From an uncultured bacterium (GTDB taxonomy: Bacteria > Acidobacteriota > Thermoanaerobaculia > Thermoanaerobaculales > Thermoanaerobaculaceae), in the NCBI GenBank assembly GCA_937924755.1, contig CALEVZ010000013.1, positions 1 to 64,000 of the forward strand: DNA of 64,000 bases. Reading direction: 5' to 3'. The notes under the pieces are model-generated. The model was not told the origin of the DNA. It was given only the letters and a program-made list of their open reading frames with translations, and searched no databases. Within the stretch, counting starts at the first letter, position 1, and the number at the start of each line of letters is the position of its first letter. Made by a program: the position numbers and the translations under genes. Of this stretch, positions 17,506-25,325 are shown piece by piece.

Positions 17506-18499
17506 CGGGGCCCTCTCCGTCGGCATGGAGAAAGCAGCGCACCCGCCGCCCCGGCGTGACCTCCACCAAGGCCGGATGGGCCATGCTGCATCTGGGCAGG
17601 TCCTGGTCGCAGCGTTCCACGAATCGGCATCGGCGGCCCCACTCGGCCGGCGCCGGGACCTCGCCGGGGATGGTGGCAAGGGGGACGCGGCTTCCATCTC
17701 CTTCGCTCCTCGGCAACAGCACGGCACAGCGCAGCAAGGCCTGGGTGTAGGGATGGAGTGGACTCGCCAACACCTGAGCAGTGTCGCCAGACTCCACCGT
17801 CTCGCCGGCGTACATCACGACCACCCGCTGTGTCGCCAGGGCAGCCAGGGTGAAGTCGTGGGTGATCACCAACATGGCCAGCCCCCGCTCGCACTGCACC
17901 CGACCGAAGAGTTCCAGCAGTCGCTGCTTCGCCAACGGGTCCAACGCCGATGTCGGTTCATCGAGGACCAGCAGCCGCGGATCCCCGGACAGCGCCGCCG
18001 CCAGAAGGGCCCGCTGCCTCTGCCCTCCAGACAGCTGATGGGGGTAGGCGGCGGCGACAGCCTCGGCGTCCGCCAGTCCCACCTCCCGCAGCAGCTGCAC
18101 CGCCTTTCGGCGCGCCTCCTGGCGCTGCCATCGGTAGCGCAACACCCCGGCCTCTGCCACCTGCGTACCTATCCTCAGCAGCGGGTTCAGCGCCGAGGAT
18201 GGATCCTGAAAGACGTACCCCACTAGAGCGCCGCGCAGCTGCTGCAGCTCCTGCTCCGGCAGCGCTCGCACATCCTTGCCCGCCACTTCCACCCGACCGC
18301 CCACGATCCTTCCCGGTTCCGGAAGCAGATTGACCAGGGAAAGCGCCGTGAGCGTCTTGCCGCACCCCGATTCCCCCACCAGGGCGACGCTCTCACCCTC
18401 CGCCACCGCAAAGTTGGCGCCGCGCACCACTCGCACCACCTCACCGGTCCGACGAGGAAAACCCACCTCCAGTTCCTGAACGGCCGCGAGGAACGCCAC
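17495..18499 (-). CDS. Peptide/nickel-type ABC transporter ATPase (DppD/OppD-like)
   Basis: A 334-residue ATPase with Walker A GESGCGKT (42-49), VFQDPSSALNPLLRIG, signature [15 protein letters not shown], Walker B LLVLDEPTSALD, and the C-terminal oligopeptide-ABC extension (about 265-325) whose spaced cysteines (CRFVERC, CSMAHP, CF) bind an iron-sulfur or metal site in relatives. It starts at GTG 18499 with no Shine-Dalgarno sequence, but TAGAAT ends six bases before the start, so the mRNA is probably leaderless. It is first in a two-gene unit with the DppF-like gene. Confidence 0.87.
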   Translation of the reverse strand: MAFLAAVQELEVGFPRRTGEVVRVVRGANFAVAEGESVALVGESGCGKTLTALSLVNLLPEPGRIVGGRVEVAGKDVRALPEQELQQLRGALVGYVFQDPSSALNPLLRIGTQVAEAGVLRYRWQRQEARRKAVQLLREVGLADAEAVAAAYPHQLSGGQRQRALLAAALSGDPRLLVLDEPTSALDPLAKQRLLELFGRVQCERGLAMLVITHDFTLAALATQRVVVMYAGETVESGDTAQVLASPLHPYTQALLRCAVLLPRSEGDGSRVPLATIPGEVPAPAEWGRRCRFVERCDQDLPRCSMAHPALVEVTPGRRVRCFLHADGEGPGGQ

Positions 18500-18505
18500 G
18501 CCGGC

Positions 18506-18540
18506 ATTCTACACACCTCAGGTACCTGGTATGTTTTTTT
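18506..18540 (-). promoter_or_regulatory. Promoter of the peptide-ATPase pair with shared 12-mer
   Basis: On the minus strand, TAGAAT at 18511-18506 lies six bases before GTG 18499. Nine bases further upstream is ATACCAGGTACC, part of the larger dyad CAGGTACCTG, and beyond that an A8 tract that could act as an UP element. There is no TTGACA-like -35 box; the 12-mer sits where it would be. The same 12-mer occurs upstream of rtcB at 20357. Confidence 0.5.
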
Positions 18541-18853
18541 TACCATCTTCGGCGTATCCGGCGGTTCACTTTGACTCCTGATTGCCTCCAGCGGGGCCGA
18601 CGATCCACCACCGACGAAGAGAGGGCACTGAAGGGGAAAAAGACCGAGACTTTGTGTTCTCAGCGCATCGGTGGTGAAGAGCGGGGAGTTCGCGGGTTGA
18701 TAGCCGGGTATCGCCGCACCCCCCTTAAGGCCCATGGACCGGTGCCGGCCCTGCCCGGCCAATCGCCACGAGGACGAATCCGGGCTCCTCGCAAGGGTGA
18801 ACCAACCCCCCCATCACCAGACGCCGGGGCCGCTCGTGATGTTTTCGAAGCAG
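18541..18853. other. Intergenic stretch, nothing recognised
   Basis: About 310 nt between the peptide-ATPase promoter and the stop of the methyltransferase gene. Frames on both strands give Arg/Pro-rich peptides with no family resemblance and no ribosome sites. I see no tRNA, riboswitch core or strong terminator. Confidence 0.5.
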
Positions 18854-19477
18854 CTACTGGCGACGGGCCACGACGCGAACGACCCATTTGGGGCCCCGGT
18901 GGCGCGGGCTGTCGTCCCCGGACACCAGGCGGTCCTCGTACCAGACCACCCGCAGGGGCGGCGCCCCTCCGCCGGGGAAGGCGATCAACTCGATGAGTTC
19001 GTTGGGACGCCAAAGCAGGTTAGGATTCTGGGGGCCGCCCGAGGATCGCCCCAGCTGCTCCTGCGCAAACCCCTCCACCAGCAACGCCCCCCCTGGACGC
19101 AGCATCTTCGGGGCCGCCGCCACCAGCCCACGGGAGTGGTAGTTGACCACCAGGATGAGGTCCCAGTGGGCCGCGTCCGGGCGCAATGGCCAGTGGTTGG
19201 TGTCGGCCACCGCCAGCGCCAGGGAGCAGTACTCCTGCGCCGCCCGCCGCCGCGCCGTGGCCACCCCCGTCACCGCCACGTCCACCAGCGTCACCTGCCA
19301 CCCCCGGCTGGCCAGAAAGAGGGCGTTGCGCCCCTCACCCCCGGCGACGTCCAGACAGCGGCCCGGCGCGGGCAATAGCGGTAAGGCGCGGACCACGAAG
19401 GGCGATGGCTCCCGTCCGTAAAAGGGCTGCTCCACCGCCTGTTGATAGCGTTGCTCCCACTTGACTCGCTCGTCCAC
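18854..19477 (-). CDS. Class I SAM-dependent methyltransferase (TehB-like)
   Basis: A 207-residue Rossmann methyltransferase. Motif I is CLDVAGGEGRNALFLA (41-56), followed by the acidic end of strand 2 (VTLVDVA), DLILVVNYHSRGL for motif IV and a PGGALLVEGF motif. It resembles the TehB/UbiE-like small-molecule group (for example tellurite, thiol or thiopurine methyltransferases), but the substrate is not readable. The start is GTG 19477 with GGAGG five bases upstream; a GTG two codons earlier overlaps that site. It is divergent from kdsC and single. Confidence 0.8.
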   Translation of the reverse strand: MDERVKWEQRYQQAVEQPFYGREPSPFVVRALPLLPAPGRCLDVAGGEGRNALFLASRGWQVTLVDVAVTGVATARRRAAQEYCSLALAVADTNHWPLRPDAAHWDLILVVNYHSRGLVAAAPKMLRPGGALLVEGFAQEQLGRSSGGPQNPNLLWRPNELIELIAFPGGGAPPLRVVWYEDRLVSGDDSPRHRGPKWVVRVVARRQ

Positions 19478-19560
19478 CGCCACCTCCCGCCCGACGATTA
19501 TCCCCGAGCGCTGGCCAGGACCTCTGGCGGGCGGCTACCATGACAGCGGGGGGTGGCGCC

Positions 19561-20151
19561 GTGAACGACGAGCTGCTGCAGCGGGCCAAACGCATCCGTG
19601 CCCTGGCGTTGGACGTGGACGGGGTGCTCACCGACGCCAGCCTTCACTACGGCCGCGGTGGCGAGGCCTTGAAGACGTTCTCGGCGCGGGATGGTTTCGG
19701 CATCAAGGCGGCACAGATGGAGGGCATCGCCATTGCCGTCCTGTCCGGCCGGGTGGCGCCGCCGTTGAAGGCTCGCCTGGCTGACCTCGGCATCCCCGAC
19801 CGCCTGGTCATCCAGGGCAGTCTGGACAAGGGACGGGACATCGCCACGCTGGCCCGGCGAGTGGATCTCACCTTGCCGGAGCTGGCCTTCCTGGGCGACG
19901 ACATCCCGGACCTCCCCGCCCTGGCGCTGGTGGGGCTGGCGGTGTGCCCGGCAGACGCGGCAGCGGAAGTTCGCAGTCGTTGCCACCTGGTCACCCGGGC
20001 GAAGGGGGGCCGGGGGGCGGTGCGTGAGGCCGTGGAGTTCATCCTCGCCGCTCAGGGGCGCTGGGAGGCTCTGGTGCACCGCTGGGCGGCAGGGGAGGTG
20101 CCGGAGAGCTTCGGCGCCGCCGCCCGCGACTGCCACGCCGGCGACGACTGA
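19561..20151 (+). CDS. kdsC: 3-deoxy-D-manno-octulosonate 8-phosphate phosphatase
   Basis: A 196-residue HAD-superfamily phosphatase that removes phosphate from KDO-8-P in lipopolysaccharide core synthesis. It has the class C0 HAD signature LDVDGVLTD (nucleophile Asp18, general acid Asp20), the short GRGGEALKTFSARDGFGIK segment characteristic of KdsC, then VLSGR and FLGDDIPDLP. KdsC forms a tetramer in the cytoplasm. GTG 19561 is preceded by GGGGGGTG and gives the usual N-terminus; an ATG at 19540 would add seven unlikely residues. In many relatives kdsC sits beside lptC; here it lies about 22 kb away from lptCA. Confidence 0.88.
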   Translation: MNDELLQRAKRIRALALDVDGVLTDASLHYGRGGEALKTFSARDGFGIKAAQMEGIAIAVLSGRVAPPLKARLADLGIPDRLVIQGSLDKGRDIATLARRVDLTLPELAFLGDDIPDLPALALVGLAVCPADAAAEVRSRCHLVTRAKGGRGAVREAVEFILAAQGRWEALVHRWAAGEVPESFGAAARDCHAGDD

Positions 20152-20356
20152 GTGGGGAGGAAAGGGGCGTCCTTCACCCCCCTGGGAACTGGCCGTTAAA
20201 CTCACCGGCCTCTGCCGCCGCAGCGATTTGCCGACCCACCGCGCGCAGACGAGGGATAGGGCCGGAGACCGTCACAGCCTGAGCGAGGCGAGCTTTACCA
20301 GGGAGGATGGTGACAGCCCGCGACTGCGAAGATCCACCGAAAAAGGAAAGAAGGCT
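20152..20356. other. Intergenic region between kdsC and rtcB
   Basis: About 205 nt. GGGG-CGTCCTTCA-CCCC near 20164 and GGCC-GTTAAACTCACC-GGCC near 20191-20210 could form weak hairpins that end the kdsC transcript; neither is followed by a T run. A tandem GTCACAGCC / GTGACAGCC pair is present at 20271-20317, but I cannot match it to a riboswitch. A minus-strand frame here (20174-20470) shows no family features. Confidence 0.35.
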
Positions 20357-20384
20357 ATACCAGGTACCCAGCGTTCGGTATACT
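20357..20384 (+). promoter_or_regulatory. rtcB promoter with ATACCAGGTACC motif and TATACT
   Basis: TATACT (20379-20384) ends six bases before the rtcB ATG at 20391, the spacing expected for a leaderless transcript. ATACCAGGTACC lies at 20357-20368, ten bases upstream of the -10 box, with an A/G-rich tract before it. This is the same arrangement as at the peptide-ATPase promoter (18506-18540). Confidence 0.5.
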
Positions 20385-20390
20385 GATGAT

Positions 20391-21833
20391 ATGGGAATGC
20401 GAGCGCACCGACGGCGCCCCGGCGTATGGGAGGTGGAGCCGCAGGGGGGGATGCGGGTGCCGGCGCGCATCTACGCCTCCGACGCCCTGATGGAGCAGAT
20501 ACGCGGCGACGAGTCGCTGGAGCAGGCGTGCAACGTCGCGCACCTGCCCGGCATCGTGACCGCTTCTCTAGCCATGCCTGACATGCACGAGGGCTATGGC
20601 TTCCCCATCGGCGGGGTAGCGGCCTTCACCCTGGACGAGGGAATCGTCTCCCCCGGCGGCGTGGGGTACGACATCAACTGCGGCGTCCGCCTGATGCGCA
20701 CCGACCTGCGCGCGTCCGAGCTGGGGGAGCGCCTCACCCGGCTGGTGCATCAGCTACAGCGCGACATCCCCGCCGGCGTGGGCAGCGAGGGGGCGATCAA
20801 GAAGCTCAGTGACAAAGAGCTCTCCGAGGTGCTGCGGCGCGGCGCGGCGTGGCCGGTGGAGCAGGGCTGGGGCGAGCCGGAGGACCTGCTGACCACCGAG
20901 GCGGAGGGCTGCCTGCCCGGCGCCGATCCCGACGCCGTCTCCCCCCGCGCCAGGGAGCGCGGCGCCCCGCAACTGGGGACCCTGGGCTCGGGCAACCACT
21001 TCGCCGAGGTTCAGGTCGTCGATGAGGTGCTCTTTCCCGAGGCGGCGACCGCCTTCGGCTTGGCGGAAGGGCTGGTGACGGTGCTGTTGCACTCCGGCTC
21101 ACGGGGGCTGGGCTACCAGGTGTGCGACGACGCCTTGGCCACCATGGCCAAGGCTGCTGCCCGTTACGGCCTCCAGTTGCCCGACCGCCAGCTGGTCTCG
21201 GTGCCGGTGAGCTCCCGGGAGGGGGCCCGCTACCTGGCGGCCATGCGCGCCGCCGCCAACTTCGCCTGGGCCAATCGCCAGGTGATGATGGCTCTGATCG
21301 AGCAAGCCTTCATCCGGGTGCTGGGGGGCAACCGGCGCACCCTGGGTTTCCAGCTGGTGTACGACGTCGCCCACAACATCGCCAAGGTGGAAGAGCATCT
21401 GGTGGACGGGCGCCCGACGCAGGTGCTGGTGCACCGCAAGGGCGCCACCCGCGCCTTTTCCGCCGGCCACCCCGAGGTGCCCGCGGCGTACCGGCACGTG
21501 GGGCAGCCGGTGCTGATCCCCGGCGACATGGGGCGTGCCTCCTTCGTGTGCGTGGGCACTCCGCGGGCGATGGACGAAACTTTCGGTACCGCCGCCCATG
21601 GCGCCGGCCGCACCCTGTCCCGCACCGCGGCCCGCAAGGTGGGAGGCAACCGCAACATCGCCAAGGAGCTGGAGGCGAAGGGCATCGTCGTGGCGGCCCG
21701 CTCCCGCAAGACGTTGGCGGAGGAGATGCCCGAGGCCTACAAGGACGCCTCCCAGGTGGTGGCAGCCCTGGAGGAGGCGGGCATCGCGCGGGTGGTGGCA
21801 CGGCTGCGCCCCCTGGGGGTGGTCAAGGGGTAG
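20391..21833 (+). CDS. rtcB: RNA-splicing ligase RtcB
   Basis: A 480-residue GTP- and Mn-dependent ligase that joins RNA 2',3'-cyclic phosphate or 3'-phosphate ends to 5'-OH ends, used in tRNA repair. All hallmark blocks are present in order: MPDMHEGYGFPIGG (62-75), SPGGVGYDINCGVRL with metal ligands Asp94 and Cys97, GTLGSGNHFAEVQ, LHSGSRGLG, YDVAHNIAK, HRKGATRAF, PGDMGRASFVCVG and HGAGRTLSR. There is no Shine-Dalgarno before ATG 20391 (or before ATG 20397), but a -10 box six bases upstream. No archease gene is in view. It is monocistronic and converges on addA, with a three-base gap. Confidence 0.95.
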   Translation: MGMRAHRRRPGVWEVEPQGGMRVPARIYASDALMEQIRGDESLEQACNVAHLPGIVTASLAMPDMHEGYGFPIGGVAAFTLDEGIVSPGGVGYDINCGVRLMRTDLRASELGERLTRLVHQLQRDIPAGVGSEGAIKKLSDKELSEVLRRGAAWPVEQGWGEPEDLLTTEAEGCLPGADPDAVSPRARERGAPQLGTLGSGNHFAEVQVVDEVLFPEAATAFGLAEGLVTVLLHSGSRGLGYQVCDDALATMAKAAARYGLQLPDRQLVSVPVSSREGARYLAAMRAAANFAWANRQVMMALIEQAFIRVLGGNRRTLGFQLVYDVAHNIAKVEEHLVDGRPTQVLVHRKGATRAFSAGHPEVPAAYRHVGQPVLIPGDMGRASFVCVGTPRAMDETFGTAAHGAGRTLSRTAARKVGGNRNIAKELEAKGIVVAARSRKTLAEEMPEAYKDASQVVAALEEAGIARVVARLRPLGVVKG

Positions 21834-21836
21834 ACA

Positions 21837-24800
21837 TTACCACAGGCGCACGATCCGACCCACCTGCAGGAACCACAGTTCGAAATGCGGCCGCTCGGGG
21901 AGGGCGAACGCCTGCTGCACCGCCCGACAGTAGAGCTCCCCCTGGCGGGCGTAGCCGCCCACCGCCCTGGTGAGCTCTTCCTCGCTCGCCACCGCGTCGG
22001 TCTTGAAGTCCGCGACCACCAGCTGGCCGGCGGGCACCTCCCAATAGAGGAAATCAATCGACCCAGAGAGGTACCCCAACGGCCCGTCCCCCTCCTCCTC
22101 CCCGGGCAGCAGCAACGGCACCTCCCGCCCCAACACCGCCGGCGCCAGCTCCTGCAGCCGCTCGAACAGCGACGAGGCGAGGAAGCGCTCCAGCACCTTC
22201 CTTGCCCTCGTCGCCGCCGCCCGGCGCTCCTCGGCGGGCAGGTCGGGGGGCAGCACGGCGTCCACCTGCCCGGCCCACTTCAGGAGCTGCCCCTCCAACC
22301 GACACGACAGATCCAGTTGCTCGAGCACCGCATGCACCGCCGTACCCGCGGCGCGCGCCGCCACCCCTGAACAGATCCTATCCCGGAAAGGCCAATCCTC
22401 TTCGTGGCGGTGAGCCTCGGCGGTTACCGGTGCCCCCCTGACCCGAGCTGCCCGTCGCTTTGCCACGGCCGCCAGGCTGGCCAGCCGAGCCGCCTGCATC
22501 GTCAGTCGTTCCCCCTCTCCCGCCGGCCCTTCCACCTCGACCCGCACCCGCCGCCCCGGCGCCGCCAGGGCGGGGGGGTAGACCCAGCGGGCGCCGTCCA
22601 CGTCCACCCAGCGCCACCCCTCTTCTTCCAACCCCGCCGCTTCCCAGTCCAGGGACGGGCGGCGATGGCGACACACCTCCAGGTGCGAGCCCGTCCCCTG
22701 CCTCCGCCGCGGCTGCCAATCCCCCACCACCACCAGGCGGTCCCGCGCCCGGGTGAGGGCCACGTAGAGGGTGCGAACCAGCTCGGCCTCCTCCTGGGCC
22801 TGCCGCAGGCGCGCCCCCTCCTGCCAGTTGGGCCACGGATACCCCAGCAGCTTGAGGTACAGGTGCGGGCCCACCCGCACCACCAGGTTATCTCCGCCGC
22901 CGCTACGGGACGCGCGGTGCGCCTCCACCAGGTAGACGTGGTCGAAGTCGAGCCCCTTGGCGGCGTGGATGGTCATGACCCGTACGCCGTCCAGCGATCC
23001 TCTGCCCGGCTGCCTGGTGTCCCGCCGCTCCGCCGCCGCCAGGGCGCGCCGTACCGCCTTGAGCACAGCCCGCCGGTCCCCCCCCGCCTCCTCCACTTGC
23101 CGCTCCAGTTCGCGAAAGAAACTATCCAGGTTGGCGAGGCGGAAGCGGCCCAGAAACCTCACCGCCTCTCCCGCCTCCAGCCAGGTGACCTGGCGCACCC
23201 GCTCCAGCCAGTCTGGAAAAGGTTCCTGCTCCAACCACCAGCGCAACTCCGCCACCCGCCGCACCCCTTCCGCGAGCAATGCGGTCCAGCCGCCCACGCG
23301 GTCCATCCCTGGCACCCCAGCCGGCACCGCCCCGGCTGCCTCCCGGATCATGGAGTCCAGCCGGTTGAGGGAGGGATCATCGGGACCGAGCAGATCGGTC
23401 AGCAGCTGGGGGAACCCCGCCCGCCACAGGGGCAGCAGGGCCGCATCGGGGACCCCCACCAGGGGGGAGCGCAGCCAGGTTAGCAGCGCCACCTGGTCGG
23501 TGGGGTCGGCGAGCAGGCGCAGCAGGGCGGCCGCCTCGATCACCTCCCGGCGCCGGTAGTAGCTGCGCTCCCGCGCCGCCGCGTAGGGCACCCCCGCCTG
23601 GCGCATGGCCTCCAGGTAGGTCTCCAGCTCACCCGTGGTGCGTAACAGGATGCCCACGCGCTCCCACGCCACCCCCTGTCGATGCAGGGCCGCCAGATCC
23701 GCCGCCACCGCCCGGGCGGCCAGCACAGAGCTGCGCTCCCCTTCCTCGACCGGCGCCTCCCAGTACTCCACTGCCGCCCAGCGACCCAGCCGAAAGCCGG
23801 TCTCCCGCTGACGCTCGGGGCTGGGGAGGAGAGGCTGGAAGGCCGGCTGCACCCCCGGGTGGTACACCATGGCGGGGGCAATGACCCGTTCCACCTCGGC
23901 GAGGATTGCCGGCACCGAGCGGAAGTTGACGTTCAAGGGGTGCACCTCCCCCCCCGCTTCCTTCACCTGCGCCACGAACGCCTCGTAGGCTGCCAGGTCG
24001 GCGCTCCGCCACGCGTAAATCGACTGCTTGGGGTCCCCCACCACAAAGAGGCCCGGACGCTGGCCGGGCGGACCTTCGAGACACAGCCGGGCCACCAGCT
24101 GGCACTGCACCTGGTCGGTGTCCTGAAACTCGTCCACCAGCACCTGCTGCAGCCGCGCCCGCTCCCGCGCCGCCACCGCCGGATAGCGGGCCAGCAGGCG
24201 CTCGGCGCCGCGCAGCAGCCCTTCGAAGGTGACCACGCCGCTGCGCCGCAGCCGCTCCTGAACCCGTTCCAAAAGCCCCCCCAGCACCCCGGAAGCCGCC
24301 GCCAGCTGGACGGGCCGCATGGTCAGCAGCGCCTCCAGGTGGCCGAGGACCTGCTCGGCGTGCGTCGTGGAAGCCGGAACCGCCTCGCCCAGGGCGGCCC
24401 GCTCGCTGTCGCGCCACTCTCCCCGCCCCCAGTCACGCAGCCGCGTCCGGCGGTTCTCGGGCCACAGGGCGGCAAGCGGGGCGAAGATCGCCTCCAGCTC
24501 GCTCGGACGAGGGGTCTCCAGCAAGCTCCTGGTTTGCACCACCGCCGCCCAGGTGGCGAGGGTGAGGGAGCTCCTGGCGGACACCCGCGCCAGTCCCCCG
24601 GCCACCTCGACCAGCGCCGCGAGCGCTTCACCGAGCTCCGCCAGCCGCAGCCAGGTCTCCTCGGCGCCGGGGACGGCGAGTTCAGCCGCCTCCACCCCCG
24701 CCGTCACCAGCATCACCAGTGCTTCTCCCACCTGGGTGAGGGAGCCTCCCTCCGCCACCAGGCGGCGCATAGCCGGTGAGGTCGCCGCCTCGGGCAGCCA

Positions 24801-25325
24801 ATCGGCCAGCTCCGCGCGGACCGCCTCCTGCACCCGGCTGCCGTCGGCGTCCACCTCGAACCCCGGGTGGAGCCCGGCCGCCGGACTTTCCGCCCGTAAC
24901 AAGGCCAGACAGTAGCCGTGGATGGTGGAAATATTCAGCTGATCCAGGGCCGCCGACAGGGATGCGGCCCGGCGCGCCGCTTCCAACGCGCCCACTCCTG
25001 CCGGGATGGCCAGCCAGTTCGGGATCGTCCCCGCCGCCACGAGTCCGAGCGCCTCCCCCACCCGTTCCGCCATTTCCGCCGCCGCCGCCTCGGTGAAGGT
25101 GATGGCCAGCACCCCCTTCAGGGTGGTCGCCGCCACCTCCTCCGCGGAGGCACCGGGACGGTCGGCGGCCGCCCGCTCCCACCCCGGCCCCAGCGACCAG
25201 GCCAGCACCCGCGCCGTCAACGCCGCCGTCTTGCCGGTGCCGGCGCCCGCCTCCAGCACCAGCGGCCGGATGAACTCCTCCTGGGCCCGCCGGCGGGCCA
25301 GAGCATCCCGGGCCGCCTGGCTCAT
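21837..25325 (-). CDS. addA: AddA/RecB-type helicase-nuclease subunit
   Basis: A 1162-residue SF1A (UvrD-like) helicase with C-terminal RecB-family nuclease. Motif I is AGAGTGKT (26-33); motif Ia ITFTEAAAAEMAERV, QVLVDEFQDTDQVQ, LFVVGDPKQSIYAWR, NVNFRS, MTIHAAKGLDFDHVYLVEA and YVALTRARDRLVVVG follow in order. The nuclease motif LVVADFKTD lies near the end. AddAB processes double-strand breaks for RecA loading. The ATG at 25325 overlaps the addB stop by four bases (ATGA). The gene is large, intact and in the standard addB-addA order. Confidence 0.94.
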   Translation of the reverse strand: MSQAARDALARRRAQEEFIRPLVLEAGAGTGKTAALTARVLAWSLGPGWERAAADRPGASAEEVAATTLKGVLAITFTEAAAAEMAERVGEALGLVAAGTIPNWLAIPAGVGALEAARRAASLSAALDQLNISTIHGYCLALLRAESPAAGLHPGFEVDADGSRVQEAVRAELADWLPEAATSPAMRRLVAEGGSLTQVGEALVMLVTAGVEAAELAVPGAEETWLRLAELGEALAALVEVAGGLARVSARSSLTLATWAAVVQTRSLLETPRPSELEAIFAPLAALWPENRRTRLRDWGRGEWRDSERAALGEAVPASTTHAEQVLGHLEALLTMRPVQLAAASGVLGGLLERVQERLRRSGVVTFEGLLRGAERLLARYPAVAARERARLQQVLVDEFQDTDQVQCQLVARLCLEGPPGQRPGLFVVGDPKQSIYAWRSADLAAYEAFVAQVKEAGGEVHPLNVNFRSVPAILAEVERVIAPAMVYHPGVQPAFQPLLPSPERQRETGFRLGRWAAVEYWEAPVEEGERSSVLAARAVAADLAALHRQGVAWERVGILLRTTGELETYLEAMRQAGVPYAAARERSYYRRREVIEAAALLRLLADPTDQVALLTWLRSPLVGVPDAALLPLWRAGFPQLLTDLLGPDDPSLNRLDSMIREAAGAVPAGVPGMDRVGGWTALLAEGVRRVAELRWWLEQEPFPDWLERVRQVTWLEAGEAVRFLGRFRLANLDSFFRELERQVEEAGGDRRAVLKAVRRALAAAERRDTRQPGRGSLDGVRVMTIHAAKGLDFDHVYLVEAHRASRSGGGDNLVVRVGPHLYLKLLGYPWPNWQEGARLRQAQEEAELVRTLYVALTRARDRLVVVGDWQPRRRQGTGSHLEVCRHRRPSLDWEAAGLEEEGWRWVDVDGARWVYPPALAAPGRRVRVEVEGPAGEGERLTMQAARLASLAAVAKRRAARVRGAPVTAEAHRHEEDWPFRDRICSGVAARAAGTAVHAVLEQLDLSCRLEGQLLKWAGQVDAVLPPDLPAEERRAAATRARKVLERFLASSLFERLQELAPAVLGREVPLLLPGEEEGDGPLGYLSGSIDFLYWEVPAGQLVVADFKTDAVASEEELTRAVGGYARQGELYCRAVQQAFALPERPHFELWFLQVGRIVRLW

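Noticed and set aside
18571-19013. Open frames across the gap between the peptide ATPases and the methyltransferase
   Set aside because: Both strands give low-complexity Arg/Pro/Gly peptides and overlap the methyltransferase gene antisense.
20230-20345. Possible riboswitch or structured leader upstream of rtcB
   Set aside because: The tandem GTCACAGCC/GTGACAGCC does not match a known core, and the -10 box placement suggests rtcB mRNA begins at its start codon, downstream of this region.
20174-20470. Minus-strand frame of 98 codons upstream of rtcB
   Set aside because: It crosses the rtcB start and promoter and has no recognisable domain.
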